DNA of 37,463 nt from the NCBI GenBank assembly GCA_045599585.1, contig JAZRWH010000098.1:1-37463 (forward strand), in the 5' to 3' direction. The notes below the pieces were generated by a model. That model was not told the origin of the DNA. It was given only the letters and a program-made list of their open reading frames with translations, and made no database searches. Shown here in pieces: positions 10,201 to 17,418 of this stretch. Made by a program: the position numbers and the translations under genes. How positions within the stretch are numbered: the stretch's first letter is position 1; each line of letters begins with the position of its first letter. This stretch comes from RGIG464 sp045599585 (lineage in GTDB: Bacteria; Myxococcota_A; Bradymonadia; UBA4248).

Positions 10201-12300
10201 GCTCGCTACGAAGCTGCATTCGGCGCACTCGGTGCACTTGAACGCGCTACGCTGCCTTCACCTACCTACGCTCTCACTAACGCTCAACTTATGCGCGAAG
10301 TTGCGCTTGCAGCACTTGATTCTGGTAAAGATCAAAAGGCAGAATCGCTCTACCGCAAGGCTTACGCACTTGCACCGAGCTATGCCCCCGTCGCTGTCGC
10401 CGTTGGCGATATTGAACAAGAATCCGGAAATCTCGAAAAGGCTTATGCGATCTATGATGCGATCCTCAAAGATTCAAATGCCAATCTCGACGATGCTATC
10501 CGCTCTGAACTTCTCTTCAAGCGCGGCTTGATTGCCAATATTCAGCAGAAATATGAACTTGCTCTCGATGACCTCCGTGCCACAGTTAAAGTTTCTCCGC
10601 TGCATTACGACGCTCTTCTCGCGATCTCCAAAACTTACGCGCAGATTCATCAGCCGCTCCTCGCGCTCTTCCATCTCCAGAAGAGCCTCCTCGTTACACC
10701 AGATCACACCAAACGCCGCGGTTCTATCCTCTACGATATGGGTAAAATCTGGAGTGATGATTTCCAGGATTCCAAAGAAGCCGGTATCTACTATGAAGGT
10801 GCCCTCGATAACGGTAACCAAAATGTCGATCTCGTCGAAAGATGCCTCGAGATCTACAAAGAAAGTGGCCGTTACCGCGAAGCTCTCGAACTCGTGGATA
10901 CGCTTACCAAAACAACCACGGATTCCCGTACACTCGCAAGCCTCTGGTGTACACGTGGTGAGCTCTCCGAGTCTATTTCCATCGATCAGGCTTCCGAAGC
11001 TTACGATATGGCTCTCAGTTACGTCCCCGGACTTGGTCGCGCACTCGATGGTCTCGAAAGAACGCTCGTCGCTCGCGAAGAATGGGCTCAGCTCTGTGAC
11101 CTCCTCGAAGGAAGACTTGAAGGTGACCTTGAGCCTGCTCAAGAAGCCGCTATCCTTACGAGACTCGCAGATCTCTACGCTCAAAAACTCAATCAGACGG
11201 ATAAAGCAAATAAGATCCTCTATAGAGTTCTCGATTTCTGCCCGACAGAAGACGTCATTACACGCCTCCTCTCTGCAACAGATCCAAGCGATGAAGCACA
11301 CTATATACCGCTCCTCCAAAAAGCTGTTCGCTACTGCGGTCACCGCTTCTCAAATGCTCTGACAATTGCTCAGTCGCGTTTGAACGCCGGAAACGAACTT
11401 ACGGCTTGGACGCTCATTTCTCCGCTTCGTCTCATCCTTCAGGTTGAACCGAAGCTCAAAGAAACACTCAACGATCTTAAAACCAAGTTCGAAAAAGCTG
11501 ATTCTACAACGATCAATCGCCTCGCAGACGCAATGCCCGCCCTCTCCGACGAACAATTTGCAATCCTCGATGCTATTCGCTTCGTTCGCGAAAAATGCGG
11601 TGCTTTCAATTCTACCGATATTAATGTCGTTGCTCCAGGTGCCTCAGAAGTCGCAGAATCTACGCCTAACGGCAAGGTCTTCCAGCAGCTTCGCGAAAAA
11701 TTCGGTCTCGAAAACATTGCGCTTTATCGCAGTGCCGACATCGCAGATTCGATCATTGTCATCGATGGTGATCCTGTTACAGTCGTCATTAAAACCGAGA
11801 TCTTCCAGAAAGCTACAGGCAACGAACTTCAGTTCTGGCTTACAAAAGCGCTCGCTATGGCTCACCCGGACCTCTGCACTCTCGCTTCTATGCCCGAACC
11901 TAAACGCAACGTTATCGCTAAAGCTATTCTCGCTGTCTGCGATCTCGTTCCGGTTACACCTGAAATCGCAGCTGAAACCGATCACCTTAAATCCGTTCTC
12001 TCTGTGGACGATATCAAAAACCTCGTTTCGCAGCTTACCCTCTCTCCCGTTGCTAAACTCGCTGCCTGCGCTGAGTCTTTCGCCGATGAGATGCTTATCT
12101 CCAGCGATATCCTCGCCGCATTCGCTATCGCTGATTTCCGCACCGTTTGGAGAGCTGAATCAAGAATTCATCCCGAAATCACTGAGCAACGCGCCGTTAA
12201 GACCGTCGATGATATCGATGCCGCAATCGATGCTTCGCCCGTCCTCTCGCAAATCCTCAGTTACTACGTTTCGGACGATTTCAACCAATTCACAGTTTAA
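4282..12300 (+). CDS. Giant tetratricopeptide-repeat protein
   Basis: A 2672-residue protein with no signal peptide or membrane helix visible. Residues about 30-225 are Ala/Pro/Gly/Arg/Met-rich with repeated GMRG-like units and likely disordered. Residues about 215-480 are an extremely acidic Val/Glu/Ala tract (units such as VEEVAE). From about 500 to 2450 the chain is helical with many TPR-like repeats showing the usual W/L/G/Y/A/F/A/P pattern (for example ALEIIEKLRTLDPDNEEIFE). The last 200 residues are a separate globular-looking domain containing NELQFWLTKALAMAHPDLC, resembling the tail seen in other giant myxobacterial TPR proteins; that comparison is from memory. TPR arrays act as protein scaffolds; here the partner is unknown. 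The promoter, AAGGGAGAG ribosome site and terminator define a single-gene unit. Codon use drifts from ctt/att toward ctc/atc along the gene. Confidence 0.9.
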   Translation: MMNDNDQHGLEGLDSEVDGSASTGEGHRPSMSGRVGAGGRGVPGRFAPAAQGRQSAVGMRAVPSSTAPASPAAPPAPPAMRGGVAAGMRGAAGGMARGGAPAASGMRGAVPPAPPAVSMPSQTNPAVSRSAAPAVGARGVRPSAAPVRGRVAVHGASETAAAESNHTVSTPSSMSNPAVVSTSSASRPAVHAASVNAASPVPPTPPMPEVTAPEVDEVSYAESLDSAMDAMAAEMAEAAAVEVSEPAPVAAAIAEEGVSDALDQEDEGYDQLLLMEAPKLAEEPTPVEDEVSDVEPVVDENVEVASSEAVEVEEEAAEEVSDEVVQNEIDVQEEAESESEQVVESGVQVEADSDAVVEETSEPAPVVAEDDISEIEPVVEESSEADVEAAADAEDVAKAEVEADVEEAAVEAVAEADAAVEVEPVVEEVAETAAEVEAVVEEVAEVDVEEAAAEAVVEAEAVEEVASVSDSQSASAVAPGIELIQMESVVMDVIDEHEYDIPAEKGPAFEIKPIPADLKNESYLRDNNSYRRESRSLLRTQDWSSLTEMMQNVLQYAPWADMQEVRSSILSELASIYGDRLNDKEKEKETYAQLFHEDPSNETALNYMEESYSAVGDYRAIHDMYRRVVDAVWEPSDRVFYTQKAADIAEISLKSPKFVISDWEHLWDIGEHGDDVQGPLMSAWRKNGCWEKLANFISQQCVDWGAMQRLGLREIVEIYISGMKDAERAQATLDVLLKDRPNDPLLLLQEVNLCNLNGDIDKLAELSRVSGINETATRDIQRAAAEVLWDKGEREIAVQAYDAILATMPEDRDALLAKEKYYKDSDNNELLCQFYEARANKMLAEGHVKEGCETLFKAAEVAEKALFDNEKAIAILKRIAEQDKDNVEAQKKLVEIYKELDDNDGVAESLEALLALTSRPAARQELLSELGSLYLDKLGNFEKAEACWKKVRAIDPQNPAVSEELSRVYAKQGDFEALDKSLTQQIRISDDANVLQLADTKARYLMQHSPDSPRSAAAWEIVLDEDPNHQEALENISAIDERIHHESEIIGAWEQALKGIDDRDEKIALALRIADACVSSSDHTQAISAYLRVLTWDPMNKSAIKALETICSPEERGIVLAVLEVSATLADSVETRCSTLRSLLRFIPEDALNHRIRVMRRILSLGDVSILSELEAVCREKGRCEELSAACTRIAYEEPEKDRSEQMLCNIARIHAQDLNDQSRAFTVLFASALDAVKAKALLNELEQLAPQTNRWEEVVAILGALSSRAFDDEDRLKAILRRIEILRDNIHAPARVLEEYRRLISMDPSNSDYLSQAEQIASENSLNEALIALYDEVWDASDDATLRSAISAKRYHVFKDVLGNASTAMSELLLGYRFAANEALENKLFEEAQNREHAALCVSMLEANKRASNELACDDLKRIASIYENVLESVDPAYAIYSAVLIDKPEDAVSLEKMSSLVEQNDDRGRYAQTLRLAASHAHKLGNPALSLELYRRLANYYRSNLNDIERSIDVERKILRLNPTCVESLEVLIKWHESREEWTDLRSEYRQRIAAGGTSEECAALWLKIADLSRNQLGDLEGAFDAYAEILQIDENNEAARQGINDLTGSNFGPDVVLRKLRLELKLASEDKQPEIMLQIADVLDKQLGQHDAACEQLEKLYARTGACGIGYEPLYAMYEKQGAWSQLVDLLLKRAEALTEEDELEAISSLNQALEVVDDKLKDKAKALEIIEKLRTLDPDNEEIFERYCASLRANEQWAKYADSIRITMSSKSLSHGQKVQLFELARVQHLALDQKDDAIKTYKQINSAGSNVERNAYFGIATVALEQDNKDLYLQSLDQVLKLFNPVWGAIFYCHMAEVADEMGNAAQVANYYRAARMLDPNNAVASESLRAIGRRLKNWRQTSALLPIEGEKEMSWADRSAKLVELSEKAADVDEARLWLWKAIAVHHDNMRAWQCLAKLEKKAGQLDARYEAAFGALGALERATLPSPTYALTNAQLMREVALAALDSGKDQKAESLYRKAYALAPSYAPVAVAVGDIEQESGNLEKAYAIYDAILKDSNANLDDAIRSELLFKRGLIANIQQKYELALDDLRATVKVSPLHYDALLAISKTYAQIHQPLLALFHLQKSLLVTPDHTKRRGSILYDMGKIWSDDFQDSKEAGIYYEGALDNGNQNVDLVERCLEIYKESGRYREALELVDTLTKTTTDSRTLASLWCTRGELSESISIDQASEAYDMALSYVPGLGRALDGLERTLVAREEWAQLCDLLEGRLEGDLEPAQEAAILTRLADLYAQKLNQTDKANKILYRVLDFCPTEDVITRLLSATDPSDEAHYIPLLQKAVRYCGHRFSNALTIAQSRLNAGNELTAWTLISPLRLILQVEPKLKETLNDLKTKFEKADSTTINRLADAMPALSDEQFAILDAIRFVREKCGAFNSTDINVVAPGASEVAESTPNGKVFQQLREKFGLENIALYRSADIADSIIVIDGDPVTVVIKTEIFQKATGNELQFWLTKALAMAHPDLCTLASMPEPKRNVIAKAILAVCDLVPVTPEIAAETDHLKSVLSVDDIKNLVSQLTLSPVAKLAACAESFADEMLISSDILAAFAIADFRTVWRAESRIHPEITEQRAVKTVDDIDAAIDASPVLSQILSYYVSDDFNQFTV

Positions 12301-12308
12301 GGGTTAAG

Positions 12309-12372
12309 CCTCAATTTATCGATTGAGGTTTAGATCAAGCGCCAAATTACTCAGTGGTTTGGCGCTTTTTTT
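12309..12372 (+). terminator. Intrinsic terminator of the giant TPR gene
   Basis: A first hairpin CCTCAAT/ATTGAGG (12309-12328) is followed by the main stem AAGCGCCAAA / TTTGGCGCTT (12337-12367) running into a T-tract to 12372. It starts nine bases after the stop codon. Confidence 0.9.
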
Positions 12373-12455
12373 GTTTCGTTTTAAATGAATATTTTGAAAT
12401 TAAAATATATTTAAATTCAATTGGTTAAACTAAATTTTAATTTTTTGATTAGGGT

Positions 12456-12542
12456 GGGGGATGTGTCCCCCTGAGCGGCTATTGCCGTCGTATTCGCCAT
12501 GCTTTTGTCGTGTGATAATACCGGCAATACGCCGCTACCCCC
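12456..12542 (-). repeat. Dispersed intergenic hairpin element, copy 3
   Basis: GGGGGATGTGTCCCCC then TGAGCGGCTA, and at the far end TACGCCGCTACCCCC. The core begins TATTGCCG and ends CGGCAATA, with a further tatt/aata pairing inside. It lies in the convergent gap between the TPR gene and the LysM protein gene, outside both terminators. Confidence 0.9.
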
Positions 12543-12800
12543 TCCTCACCATGAACACCATTGGTGTGCCCAAACTCTTGAATTCTATTTTTAAATTAAA
12601 TTCAAAAATAGTTTAAAATCAAAATAATAAACATATTTTAGAATTTAATTAAACTCATTCTAGCCAACAATTGCAATTATCTTGCACTCAATACAAGAAA
12701 CTTGCATTTACAAATCATTGTTTTGTTGATAACTAAAATTTAATTTTATTTAAAATCAATAAGATAGCTTACTATTTTAATACTTACTTTAAAGAAAAAC
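12543..12800. other. AT-rich gene-free stretch
   Basis: About 260 bases, well over 70% A+T by eye, with no ribosome site plus frame, no tRNA and no strong inverted repeat that I can support. It is bounded by repeat copy 3 and the terminator of the leftward gene. I see nothing functional in it. Confidence 0.5.
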
Positions 12801-12834
12801 AAAAAAGGTGCCAGACAAATGTCTGGCACCTTTT
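12801..12834 (-). terminator. Bidirectional-looking terminator of the LysM protein gene
   Basis: AAAAGGTGCCAGAC (12803-12816) and GTCTGGCACCTTTT (12821-12834) form a perfect 14-bp stem with a four-base loop. On the minus strand it is followed by seven further Ts (complement of aaaaaa and upstream), so it terminates the leftward gene well; rightward it has a T4 run only. Confidence 0.9.
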
Positions 12835-12855
12835 ACGATCAATCGTTTAACGAAA

Positions 12856-14541
12856 TTACTTCGCGGCTCTCAGCTTGCCACTACTGATGATCTTAGCAAT
12901 TGCTGTTGCTGCGCTATCTAACGATTTTCTTCCAGGATAGCCACTCATAACGACGATCCAAGCTTGGTTGTAGCGTGGATCAAAGATATAAACGTTATCC
13001 GTAAACCAATCCTCCGAAAAACCAGGCTTTGAGTAGAATTTTACACGAGAATCTCCGAATACTTTTGCAAAAATATCGACCATTTCTCGACCACGTGTTC
13101 TGTCTTCGCTTCGCATCGCTCTTCGAAGCATTAACAGATCTGGCTGCGCCAAAGAAAATGACTCATTTGGCTCAAGCTGCTCTTGAAGCATTAATCTGCG
13201 CGTAAACTCTCCTAAATCCTGAAGCGTCGTACATGCTGCCGATGAACAAGGAACGGATGCTTTAGAATTTTCAGCTGGAAGCTTAACCGTTTTTTTGCCG
13301 TTTTCTGTAATCGTGATGGGCGGCGAAACTCTAAAGGATGGATTTTCACCCATATTTTGCCAATCCGTCAGCTGATAAGCTCGATTAAGCGCTGTGCGTG
13401 AAATGCCGTATTTGGACGTCAAGATTTCTCGATGCAATTTATCAAATGAAGCAAGCTGCACGACACGGTCGTATGCAATATTGTCGCTTTGAATGATGGC
13501 AGCTTCAATGAGAGCAGATACTGTATTCGTGTACGGCTTCTTGCCGTTAAAGGTGACTTTTGCTTTGGATGTGAACCCTAATTCTTCAATGCGTTTTAAA
13601 GCGCCTATGGCAGCAAACGTTTTAACAGCAGATGCTGGGTTCCAATCCGTGCGCAAACTCGTTCCTGCATAGTCAAATGCTCGCTCTTTGGTCACATAAG
13701 TTCGCGTGGAATCAAAGGTGAGTTCTATGACAAAACCCATAAATTTTTGAGGTGGTTTAAATCCTTCAGCTTTCATTAATGCAGGAAGAAGCGTCGTATT
13801 AACACCACTTGCTTTCCACCATTTCCCGCGTTGAACATTTGCAGGTTTTGGCGCGTTGTTATCCACCGTTGGCTCAGCAACGAGCGGAACAATTTCTTCA
13901 TTTCCTGAACAATTTGGTATCAAAAGCTTTTGACCGATCTTAATTTGATCATTGGTCATGCGATTGGCTTTTTGAATTTGCTCAATGCTGCATCCAAACT
14001 TATTTGCAATGCGGCCTAAAATATCGCCCGAAACAACAATATACGTCGTTGCCTTAGCTGCCGCGATCGCTTCTGGGCTTGCATTTTTGCTGTATTCTAT
14101 AGGTTTTTTAATGATGTAAAACCGACCGACTTTGGGTGCTGTTGTTCCGCTGTTTGGAGCCTGCTGAAGTAAGGCTTTTGCGCCATGACTATAACCGGTC
14201 TCATTCTTTGATTCGGGTGCTGAAGCTCCTTTTTTGGTTGCTTTAGCTGCCGTGTTAGCTTGTTTGGATGTGTCGTTCTGTGCAACAGTGGATGGCGATG
14301 TAGCTTGCTGTGCCTCTGCTTGCGCAGAACTTGCATTCGATTTGCCCAGATTTCTTTCGGCAGATGCATGTGTTTCGATATGCCGCTCAGACGTGCCGGG
14401 TTGGTCGTCATCATCATTCGAATATAAAGATACGGCGAGTCCTATAAAGGCGAGTCCGCCTATGAATAAAGCACAGACGATGATCCATGAATAACTGCGG
14501 CGCTTTTTGAAAAATGCCTGTGATTCTCGCTTGCTTAACAT
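12856..14541 (-). CDS. Membrane-anchored LysM plus penicillin-interacting-type serine hydrolase
   Basis: A 561-residue protein. One membrane helix (about 18-40) after a basic N-terminus places the rest in the periplasm. A low-complexity Ser/Ala/Thr linker (45-135) is followed by a LysM domain (about 166-210), which binds peptidoglycan glycan. The C-terminal half is a class A beta-lactamase/transpeptidase-like domain: SAVK at 304-307 is the SxxK nucleophile box, SDN at 352-354 the second box and KPG at 505-507 replaces the usual KTG. The LysM attachment suggests a wall-modifying hydrolase such as a D,D-carboxypeptidase or endopeptidase rather than a secreted lactamase; activity is untested and the KPG change may lower it. 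Start: the ATG at 14541 has GGGAG five bases upstream, whereas the ATG four codons earlier has none. Confidence 0.85.
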   Translation of the reverse strand: MLSKRESQAFFKKRRSYSWIIVCALFIGGLAFIGLAVSLYSNDDDDQPGTSERHIETHASAERNLGKSNASSAQAEAQQATSPSTVAQNDTSKQANTAAKATKKGASAPESKNETGYSHGAKALLQQAPNSGTTAPKVGRFYIIKKPIEYSKNASPEAIAAAKATTYIVVSGDILGRIANKFGCSIEQIQKANRMTNDQIKIGQKLLIPNCSGNEEIVPLVAEPTVDNNAPKPANVQRGKWWKASGVNTTLLPALMKAEGFKPPQKFMGFVIELTFDSTRTYVTKERAFDYAGTSLRTDWNPASAVKTFAAIGALKRIEELGFTSKAKVTFNGKKPYTNTVSALIEAAIIQSDNIAYDRVVQLASFDKLHREILTSKYGISRTALNRAYQLTDWQNMGENPSFRVSPPITITENGKKTVKLPAENSKASVPCSSAACTTLQDLGEFTRRLMLQEQLEPNESFSLAQPDLLMLRRAMRSEDRTRGREMVDIFAKVFGDSRVKFYSKPGFSEDWFTDNVYIFDPRYNQAWIVVMSGYPGRKSLDSAATAIAKIISSGKLRAAK

Positions 14542-14592
14542 TCCTGCTCCCATTGCGCAAATGACCGCATTTGGCCCAAAACAACCTTGTCA

Positions 14593-14619
14593 CTTATAGC
14601 AATGTCTCGATTTTGACAA
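14593..14619 (-). promoter_or_regulatory. Candidate promoter for the LysM protein gene
   Basis: On the minus strand TTGTCA (14619-14614) and TATAAG (14598-14593) each differ by one base from consensus but the spacer is only 15 bases. The predicted leader is about 45 bases. Confidence 0.4.
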
Positions 14620-14673
14620 CTAAAACGAATTGTGCTCTGCCCAAATTTACGCTCTTTATCTGTTTTTGAGGGT

Positions 14674-14733
14674 GGGGGAGGTCTCCCCCTGAGCGGCTAT
14701 TGCCTTTGATCAAGGCAATACGCCGCTACCCCC
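14674..14733 (-). repeat. Dispersed intergenic hairpin element, copy 4
   Basis: The cleanest copy. GGGGGAGGTCTCCCCC, TGAGCGGC, then the perfect core hairpin TATTGCCTT-TGATCA-AGGCAATA, then CGCCGCTACCCCC. A single unpaired C follows the second TA. It lies between two divergent genes. Confidence 0.92.
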
Positions 14734-14850
14734 TCGTGTCTATACGCCATCAATTTAGCTTTGATGCTTCAATTGTGAAACAAGACGACACGCTCAAATC
14801 TAGTTTTCAACAAACGACTTCGTCTTTAATCTCAATTTTTCTAACGCTTT

Positions 14851-14887
14851 AACGCCTAAAAACGTGTACAACGTTAACGGCGTTTTG
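14851..14887 (+). promoter_or_regulatory. Leader hairpin upstream of the deoxynucleoside kinase
   Basis: AACGCC (14851-14856) pairs with GGCGTT (14879-14884), with an inner AACGT/ACGTT stem, and is followed by TTTTG. It resembles a weak attenuator in the leader, ending about 45 bases before the ATG at 14933. No promoter was placed upstream. Confidence 0.35.
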
Positions 14888-14932
14888 TTCGCTTTCGAAC
14901 GTTCCGCTTTGACTTTATTAATAAGGATACTT

Positions 14933-15562
14933 ATGCAAAATTTGTTTATCGGAATCGCCGGCATGATCGGCGCCGGAAAATCGACCCTCGCAACTAGTCT
15001 CGCAAAACACCTTGGCATTAAGGCTTATTATGAGCCCGTCGAGAATAATGAATACCTCGCTGACTTCTATCGAGACACGCCGAAGTACGCTTTCCAAATG
15101 CAAGTGTACCTCCTCACTCAGCGTTTTCGTCAGCATCAGGAAATTATTTGGCGCGGTGAGTCTGCTGTTCAGGATCGTACCATTTACGAAGATTCTGTCT
15201 TCGCTGCAATGCTCGCAAAATCCGGTCTTATGGAAGAACGTGATTACAGAACGTACAAACAGCTCTTCCAATACATGAGCAATTTCATGTGCAAACCTAA
15301 CGTCATCGTTTACCTCGATGTGACGCCCGAACGTTCGCTTGAACGTATCAAAATGCGTAATCGTGACGTCGAAACAAACGTTTCAATCGAATATCTCACG
15401 AATTTGTACGAAGAATATCAAATTTTCCTCAAAGATATTTCTAAGGTCATACCCGTGATTAACATCGATTACGATCATTTCGCAACCGTTGACGAAATGG
15501 CTCAGGTCATTCAACGTGAATACCTAGATCATTCTTTTATGAGGACTGTCAAACTCGACTAG
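14933..15562 (+). CDS. Deoxynucleoside kinase
   Basis: A 209-residue protein of the deoxyadenosine/deoxyguanosine/thymidine kinase (dNK, TK2-like) family, which phosphorylates salvaged deoxynucleosides to monophosphates using ATP. Visible motifs: P-loop GMIGAGKST (10-18), Glu34 in EPVENN at the substrate pocket, the DR pair (81-82) in QDRTIYED, and the Arg-rich lid RIKMRNRDVE (138-147). Length fits the family. Start choice: AAGGA (14923-14927) lies five bases before the ATG at 14933, so the 23 codons upstream in the same frame are not part of the protein. Substrate preference cannot be read from motifs alone. It appears to be a single-gene unit with repeat elements on both sides. Confidence 0.92.
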   Translation: MQNLFIGIAGMIGAGKSTLATSLAKHLGIKAYYEPVENNEYLADFYRDTPKYAFQMQVYLLTQRFRQHQEIIWRGESAVQDRTIYEDSVFAAMLAKSGLMEERDYRTYKQLFQYMSNFMCKPNVIVYLDVTPERSLERIKMRNRDVETNVSIEYLTNLYEEYQIFLKDISKVIPVINIDYDHFATVDEMAQVIQREYLDHSFMRTVKLD

Positions 15563-15640
15563 TGCTTCTGCTTCGTTACTCGTAAAGGCACATTGCGCTT
15601 CAGCGCAAAACAACATGTGCATTGATGTGTAGAGTTTTAG

Positions 15641-15780
15641 CGCCGCAGGCCAGAAGGGGTAGCGGCGTATCGCCGATTTATCTATTATATATATGCTGTT
15701 TTACGTAGTTCTACAAACGCACTTAAATACGTCGAACAGCTGTTACGAGGCGATAGACGCTCAGGGGAAGGCCTTCCCCT
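15641..15780 (+). repeat. Dispersed intergenic hairpin element, copy 5, extended type
   Basis: Core element at 15656-15780: GGGGTAGCGGCG-TATCGCC, a loop of about 75 bases, then GGCGATAGACGCTCA and the fully palindromic GGGGAAGGCCTTCCCC. The far arm reads GACGC instead of GCCGC. Upstream, CGCCGC (15641-15646) is complementary to the GCGGCG arm at 15662-15667, so a competing hairpin is possible. This flank is shared with copies 7 and 8. Confidence 0.88.
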
Positions 15781-15825
15781 ACAAATCATAACAATGCTTG
15801 TCAGATTTATAATAAGGATTGATCG

Positions 15826-17397
15826 ATGGTTAAAAAATTCGTTATATCTTCAGTTTTGGCGCTTCTCACCCTTACAGCATGCGGAAAGTCAGAAAATAAA
15901 AGCGTTTCCGATGAAAATGCTTCTCAAAACGATGCGCAAAAAAACGCTGAAACAACTGTTGTATCCGAATCGCGCTCAATCGAAGCTCTCGAAGCTGAAT
16001 GGGCTTTAAAAGCTCTCAAACCAGCAGTTATCGAAGAAACAAGTGAATTGAAAACGCTGAAACAAAAAGCCGAAACGGGTGATGAGGCGGCTTATGAAGC
16101 TTTGGGCCTTTATTACGCAAAACTGCCGAAATCGCGCGAAGCTGCACGTTTGGCACGCGAAGCTTTTAACCACGTTAAACATCACAAAAATGCAGAAGCC
16201 GCTTTTCTTCGTGGAAAAGCTGAATTTGAGTCACCCGAAACGCAATTGGTTCCAGAATTATTAGATCGTGCCGCAGCTCATATTATTGCCGCTGCAAAAA
16301 TGGAGAATCTTGATGCGCTCGCTATGTCGACAAACTATCCTTCGCTCGTCATAGAAGACGTCGATGTTTTCGGCCAAATTAATAAATTGTATGCGCTCAA
16401 AGCAGCCAATAAACGCGATGGAAAAATATTGTATCAGTGGTCAAAAGCCCTAGAAAACGCTGATTTTGAAGTGGCTGGTGAAAAAGGCGCTGAACTGATG
16501 CGCGAAGCTGCAGCATTAGGCTACCCAGAAGCTGTGGTTCAGGATGCCGAGAACCGCATGATCGATACCAATAACATCAAACAATGGAAAAATGGTTTTG
16601 AACAGATGCAAAAAGCTGCCCAATCCGGCAATGCTGATGCGAATAGCCGTCTGGCGTTTTTCCTGATTCAATATAAAACAAACACAGAACATGAAGGATT
16701 CAGCCCTGAAATTGTAAGTTTCGTCGATCGCTTTGTAAGCCAGAGTGGCGTTTCAATCGACGAACTTGCGCTTAAATACATCTCAAATGGATTGGGCAAT
16801 GATACAGCATTTCAAGTTCTTGACTTTTTGACGTCTGTTGAAACGATCGATAAGGCAAAAATTGTTAAACTTCTTATACAACAAATCGATGCTTTCTCTA
16901 AAGAAAGTGCCTCGCGCGATGCATGTGATCTTATGATGACATTTCCATGGAAACCGCTTCACGAGAGCAAATATTTGTCGGATACAGAATTCGCTCAGAT
17001 AGGCCAAAAAGTGATGCATTGTTACGAAGATGCACTCGCACGCGGGGATGATTGGCTGCAAGTCGAAGGCTATGCCGGACATTCGACGGCTGTCAAACTG
17101 GCCGAACATTATCTTGGCAAAGACATTTTTGAGGTCGATACAAATGCCGAATTAGCTCGAAATTACCTTGCTTTTGGCGCAGTCAACGATTGTTGGGATG
17201 CCCAGTCAATGCTCGCGGTCACATATCGCACTGATGTCTCGCATGCGTATCCCGATCGCGCTTGTTTTTGGAATAAAAAGACGTCCGAAAGTGCACTCTG
17301 CTCAAAAATCTGCAAATCGCCAGCAGCCGAGTTCCTTGAAAATTGCGCAAGCTGTAATTCGATCGAAATAGGCCTAAAATCTTGTGCCGACAAATGA
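15826..17397 (+). CDS. Lipoprotein with Sel1-like/TPR-type repeats
   Basis: A 523-residue protein with a clear lipoprotein signal: basic start, hydrophobic core and lipobox LTAC with Cys19. After a Ser/Asn/Glu-rich linker come helical repeats with the Sel1-like pattern, for example GDEAAYEALGLYYAKLPKS (about 85-105), MREAAALGYPEAVVQDAE and MQKAAQSGNADANSRLAFFL. A C-terminal segment contains paired cysteines (CFWNKK, CSKICKSPAAEFLENCASC), likely disulphide-bonded. Sel1-like repeats usually mediate protein contacts in envelope or signalling complexes; no specific partner is evident. Ribosome site AAGGAT precedes the ATG by seven bases. Upstream is repeat copy 5 and downstream a terminator, so it is probably monocistronic. 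Confidence 0.85.
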   Translation: MVKKFVISSVLALLTLTACGKSENKSVSDENASQNDAQKNAETTVVSESRSIEALEAEWALKALKPAVIEETSELKTLKQKAETGDEAAYEALGLYYAKLPKSREAARLAREAFNHVKHHKNAEAAFLRGKAEFESPETQLVPELLDRAAAHIIAAAKMENLDALAMSTNYPSLVIEDVDVFGQINKLYALKAANKRDGKILYQWSKALENADFEVAGEKGAELMREAAALGYPEAVVQDAENRMIDTNNIKQWKNGFEQMQKAAQSGNADANSRLAFFLIQYKTNTEHEGFSPEIVSFVDRFVSQSGVSIDELALKYISNGLGNDTAFQVLDFLTSVETIDKAKIVKLLIQQIDAFSKESASRDACDLMMTFPWKPLHESKYLSDTEFAQIGQKVMHCYEDALARGDDWLQVEGYAGHSTAVKLAEHYLGKDIFEVDTNAELARNYLAFGAVNDCWDAQSMLAVTYRTDVSHAYPDRACFWNKKTSESALCSKICKSPAAEFLENCASCNSIEIGLKSCADK

Positions 17398-17418
17398 TCG
17401 CGCCTGAATGATCTAAAA

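Noticed and set aside
8224..11343. Several 150-290 codon frames opposite or shifted within the giant TPR gene
   Set aside because: Explained by codon bias in a long gene; none has a plausible start signal or a recognisable protein pattern.
14674..14733. The recurring units as intrinsic terminators
   Set aside because: They lack T-tracts, and copies 1, 3, 6, 7 and 8 lie beyond separate, good terminators.
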